A model generated the notes under the pieces. The model was not told the origin of the DNA. It ran no database searches and worked only from the letters and a program-made list of their open reading frames with translations. This document shows, piece after piece, positions 11,252 to 20,950 of a DNA stretch of 52,800 bases. Within the stretch, counting starts at the first letter, position 1, and the number at the start of each line of letters is the position of its first letter. Source of the stretch: Welwitschia mirabilis (taxonomy: Eukaryota > Gnetophyta > Gnetopsida > Welwitschiales); contig JBOZIK010000001.1 of assembly GCA_051453625.1 (NCBI GenBank), positions 191,869,561 to 191,922,360 of the forward strand. The letters run 5' to 3'. Made by a program: the position numbers and the translations under genes.

Positions 11252-11897
11252 NNNNNNNNNNNNNNNNNNNNNNNNNNNNNNNNNNNNNNNNNNNNNNNNN
11301 NNNNNNNNNNNNNNNNNNNNNNNNNNNNNNNNNNNNNNNNNNNNNNNNNNNNNNNNNNNNNNNNNNNNNNNNNNNNNNNNNNNNNNNNNNNNNNNNNNNN
11401 NNNNNNNNNNNNNNNNNNNNNNNNNNNNNNNNNNNNNNNNNNNNNNNNNNNNNNNNNNNNNNNNNNNNNNNNNNNNNNNNNNNNNNNNNNNNNNNNNNNN
11501 NNNNNNNNNNNNNNNNNNNNNNNNNNNNNNNNNNNNNNNNNNNNNNNNNNNNNNNNNNNNNNNNNNNNNNNNNNNNNNNNNNNNNNNNNNNNNNNNNNNN
11601 NNNNNNNNNNNNNNNNNNNNNNNNNNNNNNNNNNNNNNNNNNNNNNNNNNNNNNNNNNNNNNNNNNNNNNNNNNNNNNNNNNNNNNNNNNNNNNNNNNNN
11701 NNNNNNNNNNNNNNNNNNNNNNNNNNNNNNNNNNNNNNNNNNNNNNNNNNNNNNNNNNNNNNNNNNNNNNNNNNNNNNNNNNNNNNNNNNNNNNNNNNNN
11801 NNNNNNNNNNNNNNNNNNNNNNNNNNNNNNNNNNNNNNNNNNNNNNNNNNNNNNNNNNNNNNNNNNNNNNNNNNNNNNNNNNNNNNNNNNNNNNNNN
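11252..11897. other. Assembly gap (646 N)
   Basis: Unknown sequence. Any open reading frame drawn through it is an artefact. The gap sits at the left edge of a degenerate tandem repeat, a likely reason for assembly failure. Confidence 1.
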
Positions 11898-12590
11898 GGT
11901 ATGAAATCCAATCCAAATCTTTAGCTTTGGGCTAGTGTAAATTAACTACTAGGGATTACTAACTAAAGGTTAGCCTTAAAATCTGACTTGAAGCTTCAAA
12001 TTTAAGTCAATGTTAGTTTATCAAGTGCTTCTATGATTTTTATCATAGGAAAATAAATACTAGGATTAGCTTAAAATCTAATTCAAAGTTTTAACTTTGA
12101 GTTGGTATTAGTTAATCATAGTATAATAGTTTAAATGTAGGTTCTAAAGAAAGATAAATAATTTTGAGTATGAAATCCAACTTAAAGTTCAAACTTTGAA
12201 TTGGTATTAGTTCAAAGAAAAATTCAAGTTTTAAAATACTGGCTTGAAATCTTAGCAGAAGTTTTATCTTTTAGGTTAGTTTCAGTCAATCAAGCAATCT
12301 CTCTTTGGCTTTAAAGTTCAATTTGCTCTGGCATCCTGTTGGAGAAAAATATTAGTAATTCTCTTGTTATCCTTCTAAAATAAGGAAAAAAATCAATTTC
12401 AAGATTTTAAATATGGCTAGATAATTTTCTTTTAATTATAAAACATATATAACATTTATTACAATTGTTGATGATGTAGTTTTCAAAACTAAGATGTGGT
12501 GGATTCCTATAGTGGCATGGAGCTCAGAAAATTCTAATCATAAATCAATCTGAAGTTCCAATTTTAGGTTGAATCTTAATCAACTTAGAA
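11898..12590. repeat. Degenerate tandem repeat around TGAAATC..ACTT.AAGTT
   Basis: A roughly 45-base core recurs at 11903-11946, 11977-12028, 12071-12120, 12170-12214, 12245-12297 and 12528-12585. Each copy reads approximately AAATC, a few bases, AAAGTTC, then AACTTTGA and TTGGTATTAGT, with an internal weak inverted repeat (AAGTT/AACTT). Spacing of the first five is about 75-100 bases. Copies are strongly diverged, so this is an old satellite-like or LTR-internal array. No coding sequence. Confidence 0.7.
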
Positions 12591-12869
12591 TTATTTGATT
12601 TTGAACCTGCTTGAAGATAGATGCTAATACTTGATACACTTTAGCTATTAGCAAAATGGATATATCACTTATTAAATTTTTTACTAAGAAATTAAACACA
12701 TGTCCACTTGACAACTTACATCAATTACACTCATCAGATAAGAGTGTAAAATTTTAGATATAAATTGTATACTTTTCCTGCTTAATCATTTATTACTTTT
12801 TGTTTGAGCTTAGGAATTTCCTTTGCTAAATTTTTATTACTTTTCATCTCCTTTCCTACCTCGATTTTC
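12591..12869. other. AT-rich leader before the split extra ORF
   Basis: No gene seen. The stretch ends directly before the Met codon at 12870 from which the extra-ORF reading starts; it may be the leader of that element. Confidence 0.35.
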
Positions 12870-13172
12870 ATGGCTTACACTCCTTTCTCTTCCCCTACTA
12901 CTACTTTTGACACTAAAAGAATGGATCGATGCCTTTTTAATTTGGGTAGTATGTAGATAAATATGTGCATAAGCACTATAGATTCTCAATCTCCTTAGGT
13001 CTTTATTAAATCTAAAAACATAGTCCAATAATTCCCATACTGCAACTATAGTTTAACTGCTAAGATCTTAGATGTTTTAAATTACATCATTACTAAAGCT
13101 AGTAAAGATAGCTTTAGGAATGGTTTCATCCCTTTAAGCTTTAATCGATTAGTTCATCACTTAATGGGTAAG
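12870..13172 (+). pseudogene. Extra-ORF remnant E4, left half (split by copia array)
   Basis: Starting with ATG at 12870, one frame runs for 100 codons with only a few stops: it begins MAYTPFSSPTTTFDTKR and ends with ILDVLNYIITKASKDSF, then GFIPLSFNRLVHHLMGKY. The stops fit Gln or Trp decay. The pattern hydrophobic helix, then IPLSF..LVHHL resembles the extra ORF of Athila/Tat elements (compare E2 and 35460-36900). The reading breaks exactly where the first copia LTR begins. Assignment is an inference from pattern, not from a search. Confidence 0.45.
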
Positions 13173-13431
13173 TATTAGGAGTTTATTTTTTCTAATTGAT
13201 GTCAAACTAATATGATCTTTGTAGAATGAAAAGTGATTTTATAGGTGCAAGAAACTATCAGATCTATATTCAAAAGATAGAAAACTTTAAACATGTTCTG
13301 ATTAATGTAACTTGAGTTTCTGTCTAAGGACTTAATGTAGGAGCCAACCAAACTTGTAAATACTCATTTTGGGCTATTTCATATAGGGTCGACTGGATTT
13401 TTAAGAGGCTAACTAAACCTGGAGAGGCATT
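13173..13431 (+). repeat. LTR A (5' part, cut by gap)
   Basis: The sequence TATTAGGAGTTTATTTTTT at 13173 corresponds to TGTTAGGAGTTTATTTTTG of LTR C, with the terminal TG changed to TA. Alignment continues through GAGCCAACCAAACTTG and CTCATTTTGGGCTATTTCA to the gap, including one intact GTCGAC motif near 13388. Confidence 0.8.
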
Positions 13432-13531
13432 NNNNNNNNNNNNNNNNNNNNNNNNNNNNNNNNNNNNNNNNNNNNNNNNNNNNNNNNNNNNNNNNNNNNN
13501 NNNNNNNNNNNNNNNNNNNNNNNNNNNNNNN

Positions 13532-14278
13532 TTTATCATTTAAATTTATTCCCAAACAAGTTTCTACACAAAAGTCAAGAAAGACCATATGGGTAAAAGC
13601 TAAGAATTTATAATCTTTTTATCCAAGAAAATATCAACTTTAGTAGTAGGTCATTATTTTGATTAATTATTGATTATTACAATTTCTTTTAAAACATCAA
13701 TTATTGTAATATGATATGCTTATTGAAATCATAATTGTGATATTAACCTTATTTTTGGGATTGCATCTTAATGCTGATTTGTATTTGTGAATATTTATCT
13801 ATAGAGTTTTGAACATTTTAATATTTCACTTTGTAATTAAATCTTGTTATCATGAACATAACATCAATTGGTTTTTCTTTGAGAAATTATGAATTAAAAA
13901 TTATCATGTCATTTACATACTTACTTTGAAACTCTATCATGATTATTATTTCTTTACATGGCATAAAGTTAGGGGAAGAAAATATGATATTTTTCATCAC
14001 ATGTCTAAGGCTTATAGCTCTTTGTCTCTCTTTCTTTATTCTTTACCACTAATGTTAAAGGGGAGAAAATATGGTGTTTTAAAAAATATGCATGCACTAA
14101 AGATAGTTTATTCAAAAATATGTTTTTACACTCTTTACTTAATATTATTTATATGGATTTGTGAAAGGGGAAGATTTTATTATGTTAATATGCCTTATTA
14201 GAAAGAGATTAAAAGATAAAATATATATTTGATCTTGAAATCACTTATTTGTTTGCCATTAATGTCAAAGGGGTAGAT
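13532..14278 (+). mobile_element. 3' internal region of the left copia unit
   Basis: This is collinear with 16762-17309: the end of gag (TCATTTAAATTTATT, then GTCAAGAAAGACCATATG) and the long non-coding 3' tail up to the LTR. Four purine-rich, polypurine-tract-like words occur near 13972, 14057, 14164 and 14267; only the last adjoins the LTR. The open stretch at 13926-14201 lies in this non-coding tail and is not supported as a gene. Confidence 0.8.
14267..14278 (+). promoter_or_regulatory. Polypurine tract of the copia unit
   Basis: AAAGGGGTAGAT directly precedes the TG of LTR B. The same site before LTR C reads AAAGGGGAAGAT (17298-17309). This tract primes plus-strand DNA synthesis in LTR elements. 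Confidence 0.8.
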
Positions 14279-14333
14279 TGTTAGTATTTTATTTTTACCA
14301 ATTGATGTCAAACTAATATAATCTTTATAGAAT

Positions 14334-14398
14334 GAAAACTAATTTTATAGATACAAGAAACTACAAGAAACTAATTTTACAGATGCAAGAAACTACAA
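14334..14398 (+). repeat. 33-base direct duplication in LTR B
   Basis: GAAAACTAATTTTATAGATA at 14334 recurs as GAAACTAATTTTACAGATG at 14367, each followed by CAAGAAACTACAA. LTR A and LTR C have a single copy, so the duplication is specific to LTR B. Confidence 0.85.
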
Positions 14399-14867
14399 TA
14401 CCTATATCCAAAAGATAACAAGATTTGGAAATGTTCTGGTTAAAGTAACTTGCATTTCTATCTAAGAACTTACTATAAGAGCCAACCAAACTTGGAAACA
14501 CTCATTTTGGGCTATTTCACATGGGTTCAACTAGATTTTTAACTAGTTAACCAGATTTGGAGATGCATTTTCTAGGCTTTTCCATATGTACTATGTCCTA
14601 TGGAGTCGACCAGATTCATGCAGGGTTGATTGGACCTGAAGGAAAGCTATTGACTAGATTTTAGATGGGGTCACCTAGACTTGTAACCTCAAGAGCTTGT
14701 ATCCCTAAACAGAATGGTAAGGGGTTAACCAGATGTTTCAAGGTGTCGACCAGACAACATAAAAGAAAAAGTTTAAAGCAATTTTTTAAGTATTACTTCA
14801 CCAAATCTATCTGTTGCAAATGTCAAATTCATTCCAAACTACCTAATGGTTATGTTTTGAGGAAATC

Positions 14868-14875
14868 TATAAATA
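14868..14875 (+). promoter_or_regulatory. TATA box in LTR B
   Basis: TATAAATA followed by AGAGGCAAC lies about 590 bases into the LTR, a normal place for the element's RNA polymerase II promoter. The matching part of LTR C is hidden by the gap 17819-18019. Confidence 0.65.
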
Positions 14876-15441
14876 AGAGGCAACACTCAAAAACCTAGAG
14901 CTTAATATTGGATTGGATGTTTGAAAAGAAAGGTTGAACTCTTGATCTAAAGGGCTTATCTTTGATATCTTTGTATCCAATCTAAGCAATAAGGCTCCAT
15001 TATCAGTTCTTTCACTTGAGTAATCTAGATCATAGAGGCTTTCTCACTTATCATTGTGCAATTTCTAAAGGTTGAGACTTAGCCTACAAAATTCTATTTG
15101 AAGAGTTTAATACTTAGCCTACAAAAGTCCATTTATAAAGGTTGAGACTTATCTTATAAAAGTTCACTTTATAAGGTTAAATGTTAGCCTTGACAACCTA
15201 GTTCATAGTAATGCAATAAAGATCTAGAATAGTTTTGGTTATTGACTATCTTCCAAGAGTGAAGTATGGTGTATCTTAAATAATTATAAATCTTGTGCTG
15301 TGCATTTATTTTGGTTTTACTTTTTTATTTTATTTTGTTATATCTTTTTATGTCATAATTTTTTTAGTAGTAATTATTGTTTAAATTTTTCAGAAGTCCT
15401 ATCCAACCCCCCTCCCCTTTAGAATTCTCGATCCTAACATA

Positions 15442-15459
15442 TGGAATCAAAGCTCCAGG
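15442..15459 (+). promoter_or_regulatory. Primer binding site (tRNA-iMet type)
   Basis: TGGAATCAAAGCTCCAGG begins three bases after the end of LTR B. The canonical plant iMet site is TGGTATCAGAGC followed by TCAGGTT; two substitutions and one insertion separate them. It confirms the LTR end and the plus orientation. Confidence 0.8.
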
Positions 15460-15509
15460 TTGAATCAGCACTAAGATTTTAATCAATCCTTGACTTAGAA
15501 ACCCTAGCC

Positions 15510-16840
15510 ATAAGTTTTATTGTAGAAGGTTTATCTATTTCTTAGCCTTTACTATTTTATGAAACAAACTATGGATATTAGAAGACTAGAATAGGAGTAT
15601 TCTTAAGATCTCTTGGTATATATTATGAGAATATTTTGACCACAGGTTATATTCATGCTACCACAACTCAAAAGGATGTCAATGGCAATTCTATAGTAGT
15701 ATTAAAATCAAAACATAAATGATCTAAATTGGATAAAGCTAATGCTACTATTGATGCTTGTGCTTTGAATGCAATTTTTTATGCTATGAATGCAGATGAG
15801 GTTAAAAGAATAGTTAACTATTAGACTACCAAAGAAGCATGGAATATTCTTGCTATTTTTCATAAAGGAACATCCACTATCAAGCAAGCAAAGATGTAGA
15901 TGCTGATTGCAAAATTTGAAGAGATTAAGATGGATGAGGAAGATACTCTTTAAGAATTCTTTACTATTCTAATAACATTATAAACTCAATGGCAAGCCTT
16001 GGAAAAAAATATGAAGGAACCCAAGATAGTAAGAAAGATTCTAAGATTCCTTCCTAAGAGATTTGAATCAAAGGTGATTGTGATTGAAGAAAGTAAAGGT
16101 CTCAACAAGATACCACTAGATGAACTACAAGGTAACCTTTAAACTTATGAGTTAAATTTTTTTAAGAATAGAAAGAAGAGTTTTTCGTCTAAAAGTATGC
16201 AAGAAAAAAGTTCACATGAAGAACCTGAAGAACATGGGATATTATCATTCACGGTACTTGTGAATCTTACTAGTCAATCATCAAGACTCTTTAAGCATGA
16301 TGATTTGGACATGAGTGAAGATGAAGAAGAGGAGGATGTTGAAGACCCATGTCTTAAACTATATTAAGAATGTGAAAGGCTTACTGTAAAAGTCAATGAA
16401 CTAAAAAATATCATCAAGGATTTAAGAAAGAAGAATAAAGCCATAAATCAAAGAAACAAAGAGATTCAAGAAGAAAACACAAGTCTCATGAAGAACTTAA
16501 GCCAATCTTCACAAGTATTGAGTAAATTTATAGAAGGATCAAAGAAGCTTGAGAAGATGCTTAGATTGGGACAACTTTTACATAACAAAAGTGGTATTGG
16601 ATTTGAAGTAAATGGCACATATACTTCATTAAGTGAGGTAAGTATTATAGGTATAACATATTTCACCAAAAATATCACTTGTCATTACTATTACAAACTT
16701 GGTCATTTAAAATTTAACTATCCATATAGAAAATGTATGTATTTTGAAAACATTAATGCATTATCATTTAAATTTATTTTCATACAAGTCTCTACCCAAA
16801 TGTCAAGAAAGACCATATGAATAAAATCTAGGAATTTAGA
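15510..16840 (+). pseudogene. Copia gag remnant (SIRE/Maximus-like, UBN2-type)
   Basis: Gag is the only protein of this unit. One frame reads KANATIDACALNAIFYAMN, DEVKRIVNY.TTKEAW, then KFEEIKMDEEDTL.EFF and EPKIVRKILRFLPKRFE, VIEESKGLNKIPLDELQGNL.TYEL, the classic copia UBN2 gag. It is followed by an acidic stretch (MSEDEEEEDVEDP, about 16310-16350), a coiled coil (16370-16500), LLHNKSGIGFE (16567-16611), and a zinc knuckle CHYYYKLGHLKFNYPYRKC near 16681-16740 in which two cysteines are replaced by Tyr. The GIGFE motif is typical of SIRE-type gag. Stops are TAG or TAA at Gln positions (NL.TYEL has TAA for CAA). The open stretch 16488-16820 is its C-terminal part. Confidence 0.85.
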
Positions 16841-17309
16841 ATCTTTTTGATCCAACAAAATTTCAACTTTAGTAGTAGGTCATTATTTTGATGTTTTACT
16901 TTGTCTTATAGTCATTAACATAGTAATAGTTGATCTTCTTTTGGGAATTATGAATTGAAAATTACCATCTCATTTACATACTAGCTTTGAAAACTCTATC
17001 ATAATTATTATTTTATATATGGCATAAAGTTAGGGAAATAAAGTATGATATTTCTGACCATAGGTCTAGGGTTTATAGCTCTTTATCAGGGGTGGTGGTG
17101 AATATGATGTTTTCAAAAATATACATGAAATAAAAATGACTTGTTTCAAAAATATTTCTTGCACCCTTTGCTTAATATATTTATATGGCTTTGTGAAAGG
17201 GAGAGTTTTTATTATGTTAATATGCCTTATTAGAAAGAGCTTAAATATGAAATATTTATTTGATCTTGAAATCACTTATTTGTTTTCCATTAATGTCAAA
17301 GGGGAAGAT
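16841..17309 (+). mobile_element. 3' non-coding tail of the copia unit
   Basis: Gag is followed directly by this tail and the LTR. No protease, integrase or RT motif is visible, so the pol region is absent from this unit. The tail ends in AAAGGGGAAGAT (17298-17309), the polypurine tract, and holds weaker purine-rich words near 17030, 17085 and 17204 that match the four in the left unit. Confidence 0.75.
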
Positions 17310-18527
17310 TGTTAGGAGTTTATTTTTGCCAATTGATGTCAAAATAATATGATCTTTATAGAATGAAAAGTAATTTTAAAGGATTAAGAAATTGCCAAAT
17401 CTATATTCAAAAGATAGCAAGATTTGAACATGTTTTGATTAAAGTAACTTGATTTTTTTGTCCAAGGACTTAATGTAGGAGCCAACCAAACTTGGAAATA
17501 ATCATTTTAGGTTATTTTATGTGGGGTTAACTAGATTTGTAAGGGGTCAACCAGACATGAAAATGCATTTTTAGGCTTTCCAATATGTATTATATCTTAT
17601 GGAGTCGACCGGATGCATGTGGGGTCGACCAGACTTGAAGAAAAGCAGTCGACCGGATTTTAGATGGGGTCGATTAGACCTGTGATCTCAAGAACTAGTA
17701 TCCCTAAACCAAATGATAAGGGTTCAATTGGATGATAAAGGAGGCAATCAGATCAAGTAACATGAGTCACTAAGGTCGACCGACTGTTTTGAGGGATCGA
17801 CTGGTCAACACGGAAGAANNNNNNNNNNNNNNNNNNNNNNNNNNNNNNNNNNNNNNNNNNNNNNNNNNNNNNNNNNNNNNNNNNNNNNNNNNNNNNNNNN
17901 NNNNNNNNNNNNNNNNNNNNNNNNNNNNNNNNNNNNNNNNNNNNNNNNNNNNNNNNNNNNNNNNNNNNNNNNNNNNNNNNNNNNNNNNNNNNNNNNNNNN
18001 NNNNNNNNNNNNNNNNNNNTATTATTCTTCTCTCACTCAGTACTTACCTTTGTATCAAATCTAAGTAATAAGGCTTTATTGTTAGTTCTTTCACTTGAGT
18101 GATCTAAATTATAGAGGCTTCATTTCCTCACTTATTATTATGCATTTTTTGAAGGTTAAAAGTTAGCCTATAAAAATCTTTTTGAAGAGGTTAATACTTA
18201 GCCTGCAAAAGTCTGTTTATGAAAGTTGAGACTTATCCTAGAAAATTCCACTTTAAAAGGTTGAAGTTTAGCCTTGAAAACCTAGTGAATAGTAATGCAA
18301 CAGAGATCTGGAATATTCTTGCTTATTGACTATCTTCCGATATGGAATGAGGTGTATCCTGAACCACTATAAATCTTGTCTCATGCATTCATTTTGGTTC
18401 TTCTTTTTTATTTTATTTTGTTATATCTTTTTATGTCATAATTTATTTTGGTAGTAATTATTGTTTAAATTTTTTAAAAGTTCTATTCCCCCATCCTCCC
18501 TCTTTTTCAGGGTTCTCAATCTTAACA
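17310..18527 (+). repeat. LTR C (with 201-N gap)
   Basis: It starts TGTTAGGAG and ends CTCAATCTTAACA. GTCGACC-type motifs are best kept here (near 17603, 17621, 17647, 17669 and 17774). N bases fill 17819-18019. The downstream half matches LTR B (TTCTTTCACTTGAGT, GTTATATCTTTTTATGTCAT). The bases after it (ATGAA) do not match the five before LTR A (GTAAG), so no target-site duplication is seen. Confidence 0.85.
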
Positions 18528-18880
18528 ATGAATACATAAGACTAAGGACTGAGGAGTTGTATCAGTAGCTCAAATATAATAATTCAACTTGCGATATATC
18601 TTTGGGTCAGCTAACTAGGTAGATGCAAGTATTAGAAAAGAAAGTTAATAAAATTCAAGAAACCAACCTTTTTTTAAACCTTGTTACACACAGCTTCAAT
18701 AGGAAGAATGTAGATAAAATACCATGGAATTTTAAGCCTTATTAAAACTTCTAGTTGTCTCATCTAGGGGAAATCAATATGTTGACTTAGTCACTAAATG
18801 AAAGGCATTTACTACCTCCAAGTGGGAATTTTGTAAGATTATCATCAATGACTAGGCATCTCCACTGAAAGAACAAGTTC
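18528..18880 (+). pseudogene. Extra-ORF remnant E4, right half
   Basis: Directly after LTR C one frame continues for about 110 codons with five stops: EYIRLRTEELYQ, NNSTCDISLGQLTR, MQVLEKKVNKIQETNLFL, and a tail with IPWNFKPY and LPPSGNFVRLSSMT. The heptad-like LEKKVNKIQ suggests a coiled coil, as in the C-terminal part of E2's extra ORF. I infer it is the continuation of 12870-13172, separated by the copia array. Function unknown. Confidence 0.4.
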
Positions 18881-19379
18881 TTTAGCTACTTTAAAAATTA
18901 AGTTGTTTGAAGGATTTCATTTCCTGAAGAGCATTTTTATCTCTATTTTTTCTTTTTTTGTAAAAGAATGTGATAAATTGCTTGATTTAATAAAGTTTAA
19001 GACTTTTAATCAAAACTTATAAATTTTCTCATTTCTTTTATTATTTTACTTTATCATAAGCACATCTATTCCACCAAAGAAAATTCAAGATAAATAATTA
19101 AATAAACTGTTAAGATCATATAAATTAATTCTAAAACTTAAAAGTTACTTTTTTAGCTTGAATAGAATTTAATAATTGTTCATGTTTTTGAATTGAAAGC
19201 ATTTGGATAAAAATTCCATCATAGATTAAAGTATTCCCTTCTAGTTCCTTTGTTTTCTTAGTCTTTAGTTATGATAAGATTCTAGCTTTGTTAACTAGCT
19301 ATGTCTCAAATAAATTTTGGAACATAATTGTTCCTCCATCTTTTATTTTTTACAACTTAGATTGATCATAATGAAGAGA
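18881..19379. other. AT-rich spacer, no gene
   Basis: Nothing recognisable as coding or repeat was found. It separates the E4 remnant from the 3' end of minus-strand element E6. Confidence 0.4.
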
Positions 19380-19560
19380 GTACAACCACTATTATAGGAG
19401 TAAGGATTCATAGGATTTTTTTTTCCTTTTTTTTTCTTTTTCCCTTAATATTTAGATCATGATTAGCTGACACCCTAGTGAAGTTCTCACAGCTACCATA
19501 TTGTACTGCTAAAGGGTCCGTCTTGGGAATATTTGATCCAGTACACTTATGGTATAATAG
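19380..19560 (-). other. 3' non-coding region of E6
   Basis: On the minus strand the sequence around 19400-19375 (ATCCTTACTCCTATAA then TGGTTGTACTC) matches plus-strand 29532-29565 downstream of the E7 integrase. Both therefore carry the same post-integrase region in opposite orientation. Confidence 0.55.
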
Positions 19561-19779
19561 TATGGCATTTTTTTTAAATTAAATGACTCAAAAGATACTT
19601 CTAAGATGAAATGTATCTCCTCTTTTTTCATAATAAAGATGATGCATAATTTCGTATTTAAGACTTATCAAGTTAACTTTTAATTTCATAATAATCTCAT
19701 TTACCTTAATGATTTAGTAAACTAATAGACTAAATAAGCTTTAAAGAAATGACATAACTTTTTATTATCTAATCTTTGA

Positions 19780-20950
19780 AGCTTATGTTGAGGGTAGAGT
19801 GAAAGTATTCTTTCCATCCCATTAGTGTTCCCTAAGTAATTTAGTATGGATTCATGATCATAGTACATTCTTACTCTTTTCCCATTAACTTAGTAGGTTA
19901 CTTTTTCATCAGGATCATATATTTCTATGGCCTTATTTCATAGGATATTTATTATAGTATAGGGTCTAAGCTAATTTTATTTATATTTTTATTTTAAGTG
20001 GATTTTTTAGGAACATAAATTAATATTAAGTCTTCTATATTAAAATTTATTTTTCTAATTCTATTACTATGATATATTTTAGTTTTTTGTTGTATAAGTT
20101 CTTTATGTAGAAGAGCTTCTTTTTTATTTTCATTTAAAATATTCATGTTCTCTATTCATTCTTTTCGAGCTATGTCTAAATTACATTTAATTCTTTACCC
20201 AATTTAAATGTTTTTATTCTAAATTCAATTAGCAAAATAGGATTTTCCCAATAGACTAACTTATAGGGAGTAAATATTGTAGTGTGTTTTGAAGTTATTC
20301 TATAAGCCCATAGATATTCATTTAATTTATCATCCTGATTGGCTTTTTTATTATTTATAACCTTTGTTAATATTATATTAAGATATTTATTAATTACTTC
20401 TACTTAGCCATTTGATTTGGGGTAATAGGCAGTAGAGAGTTTGTGAGGGATTTCAAATTTAGTTAAAAGTTTCTCAAAAATTTCACTAGTAAAGTGGGTT
20501 CCTCTATTAGATAGAAGACTTTAGAGGGCTCCAAATTAGTAGATGATATTCCTAAGGAAAAAGTTAACTACAATTTGGAAAAAAACAATTAGTCACAGCC
20601 TCAGCCTTAGCCCACTTAGTAAGTAATCAACACAAACTAGAATGTACCTTTTTCCATAGGATGAGGGATTGATAGATCCCATAAAATCTATTTTTCAAAC
20701 ATCAAAGGATTCAGCTATTCGAATTCATTATTGTGGAATTTCTAACTTTTGGTTAAATGTGCCTTCTCTTTGACATTTTTTACAACTTTGGACATACTTA
20801 TTCGCATATTTAAAGATGGTGAGCCAATAATATTTCATATGAAGAATTTTCATTCCTATTCTTTTTGCATGGTAATGTTCTCCTTCTTATTCTTTATGAG
20901 CTTCTTTTAAAATTTCCTCTTGTAAGTTGCCAAATATAATCTCTAGATTC
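19780..20950 (-). pseudogene. E6 integrase remnant
   Basis: Integrase inserts the element DNA into the genome. The zinc-finger part is clear at about 20835-20700: YYWLTIFKYANKYVQSCKKC, then CQREGTFNQKLEIPQ, matching FYWPTLFKDA..FVKSCDRCQR.G. The catalytic core follows (20690-20590) as DFMGSINPSSYGKRYILVCV in two frames, retaining the first Asp. The C-terminal part (about 20060-19850) reads DLILIYVPKKST, ISLDPIL and SYEIRP. Frameshifts and stops throughout. Downstream of the core there is enough similarity to the E5 copy at 22400-21813 to align them base by base. Confidence 0.75.

Larger units (their letters stand above)
14279..15439 (+). repeat. LTR B (complete, 1.16 kb)
   Basis: It starts TGTTAG behind the polypurine tract and ends CCTAACA, directly before a primer binding site. 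It contains decayed GTCGACC-type motifs (14600-14760), a TATA box at 14868-14875, and a pyrimidine-rich 3' end (CCCCCCTCCCC). A 33-base segment is duplicated at 14334-14398, absent from LTR A and LTR C. The open stretch 14665-14898 is LTR sequence, not a gene. Confidence 0.85.
13173..18527 (+). mobile_element. Tandem Ty1/copia array (SIRE/Maximus-like), LTR-internal-LTR-internal-LTR
   Basis: Three related LTRs in the same orientation (13173-, 14279-15439, 17310-18527) alternate with two internal regions. The right internal region is only 1.87 kb, starts with a tRNA-iMet-type primer site, encodes gag and ends in a polypurine tract; no protease, integrase, RT or RNase H is present. The left internal region is mostly hidden in or lost at the 100-N gap 13432-13531. 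The LTRs differ at roughly one base in six to seven, so the array is old. Such arrays arise by unequal recombination between LTRs. Confidence 0.85.

Noticed and set aside
11136-11924. Long open frames through the 646-N gap (both strands); likewise through 46187-46792 and 50275-51041
   Set aside because: The frames consist of N codons; only short flanks are real sequence. No protein can be claimed.
14665-14898. 77-codon open frame as a gene
   Set aside because: It lies wholly inside copia LTR B and spans its GTCGACC words and TATA box.
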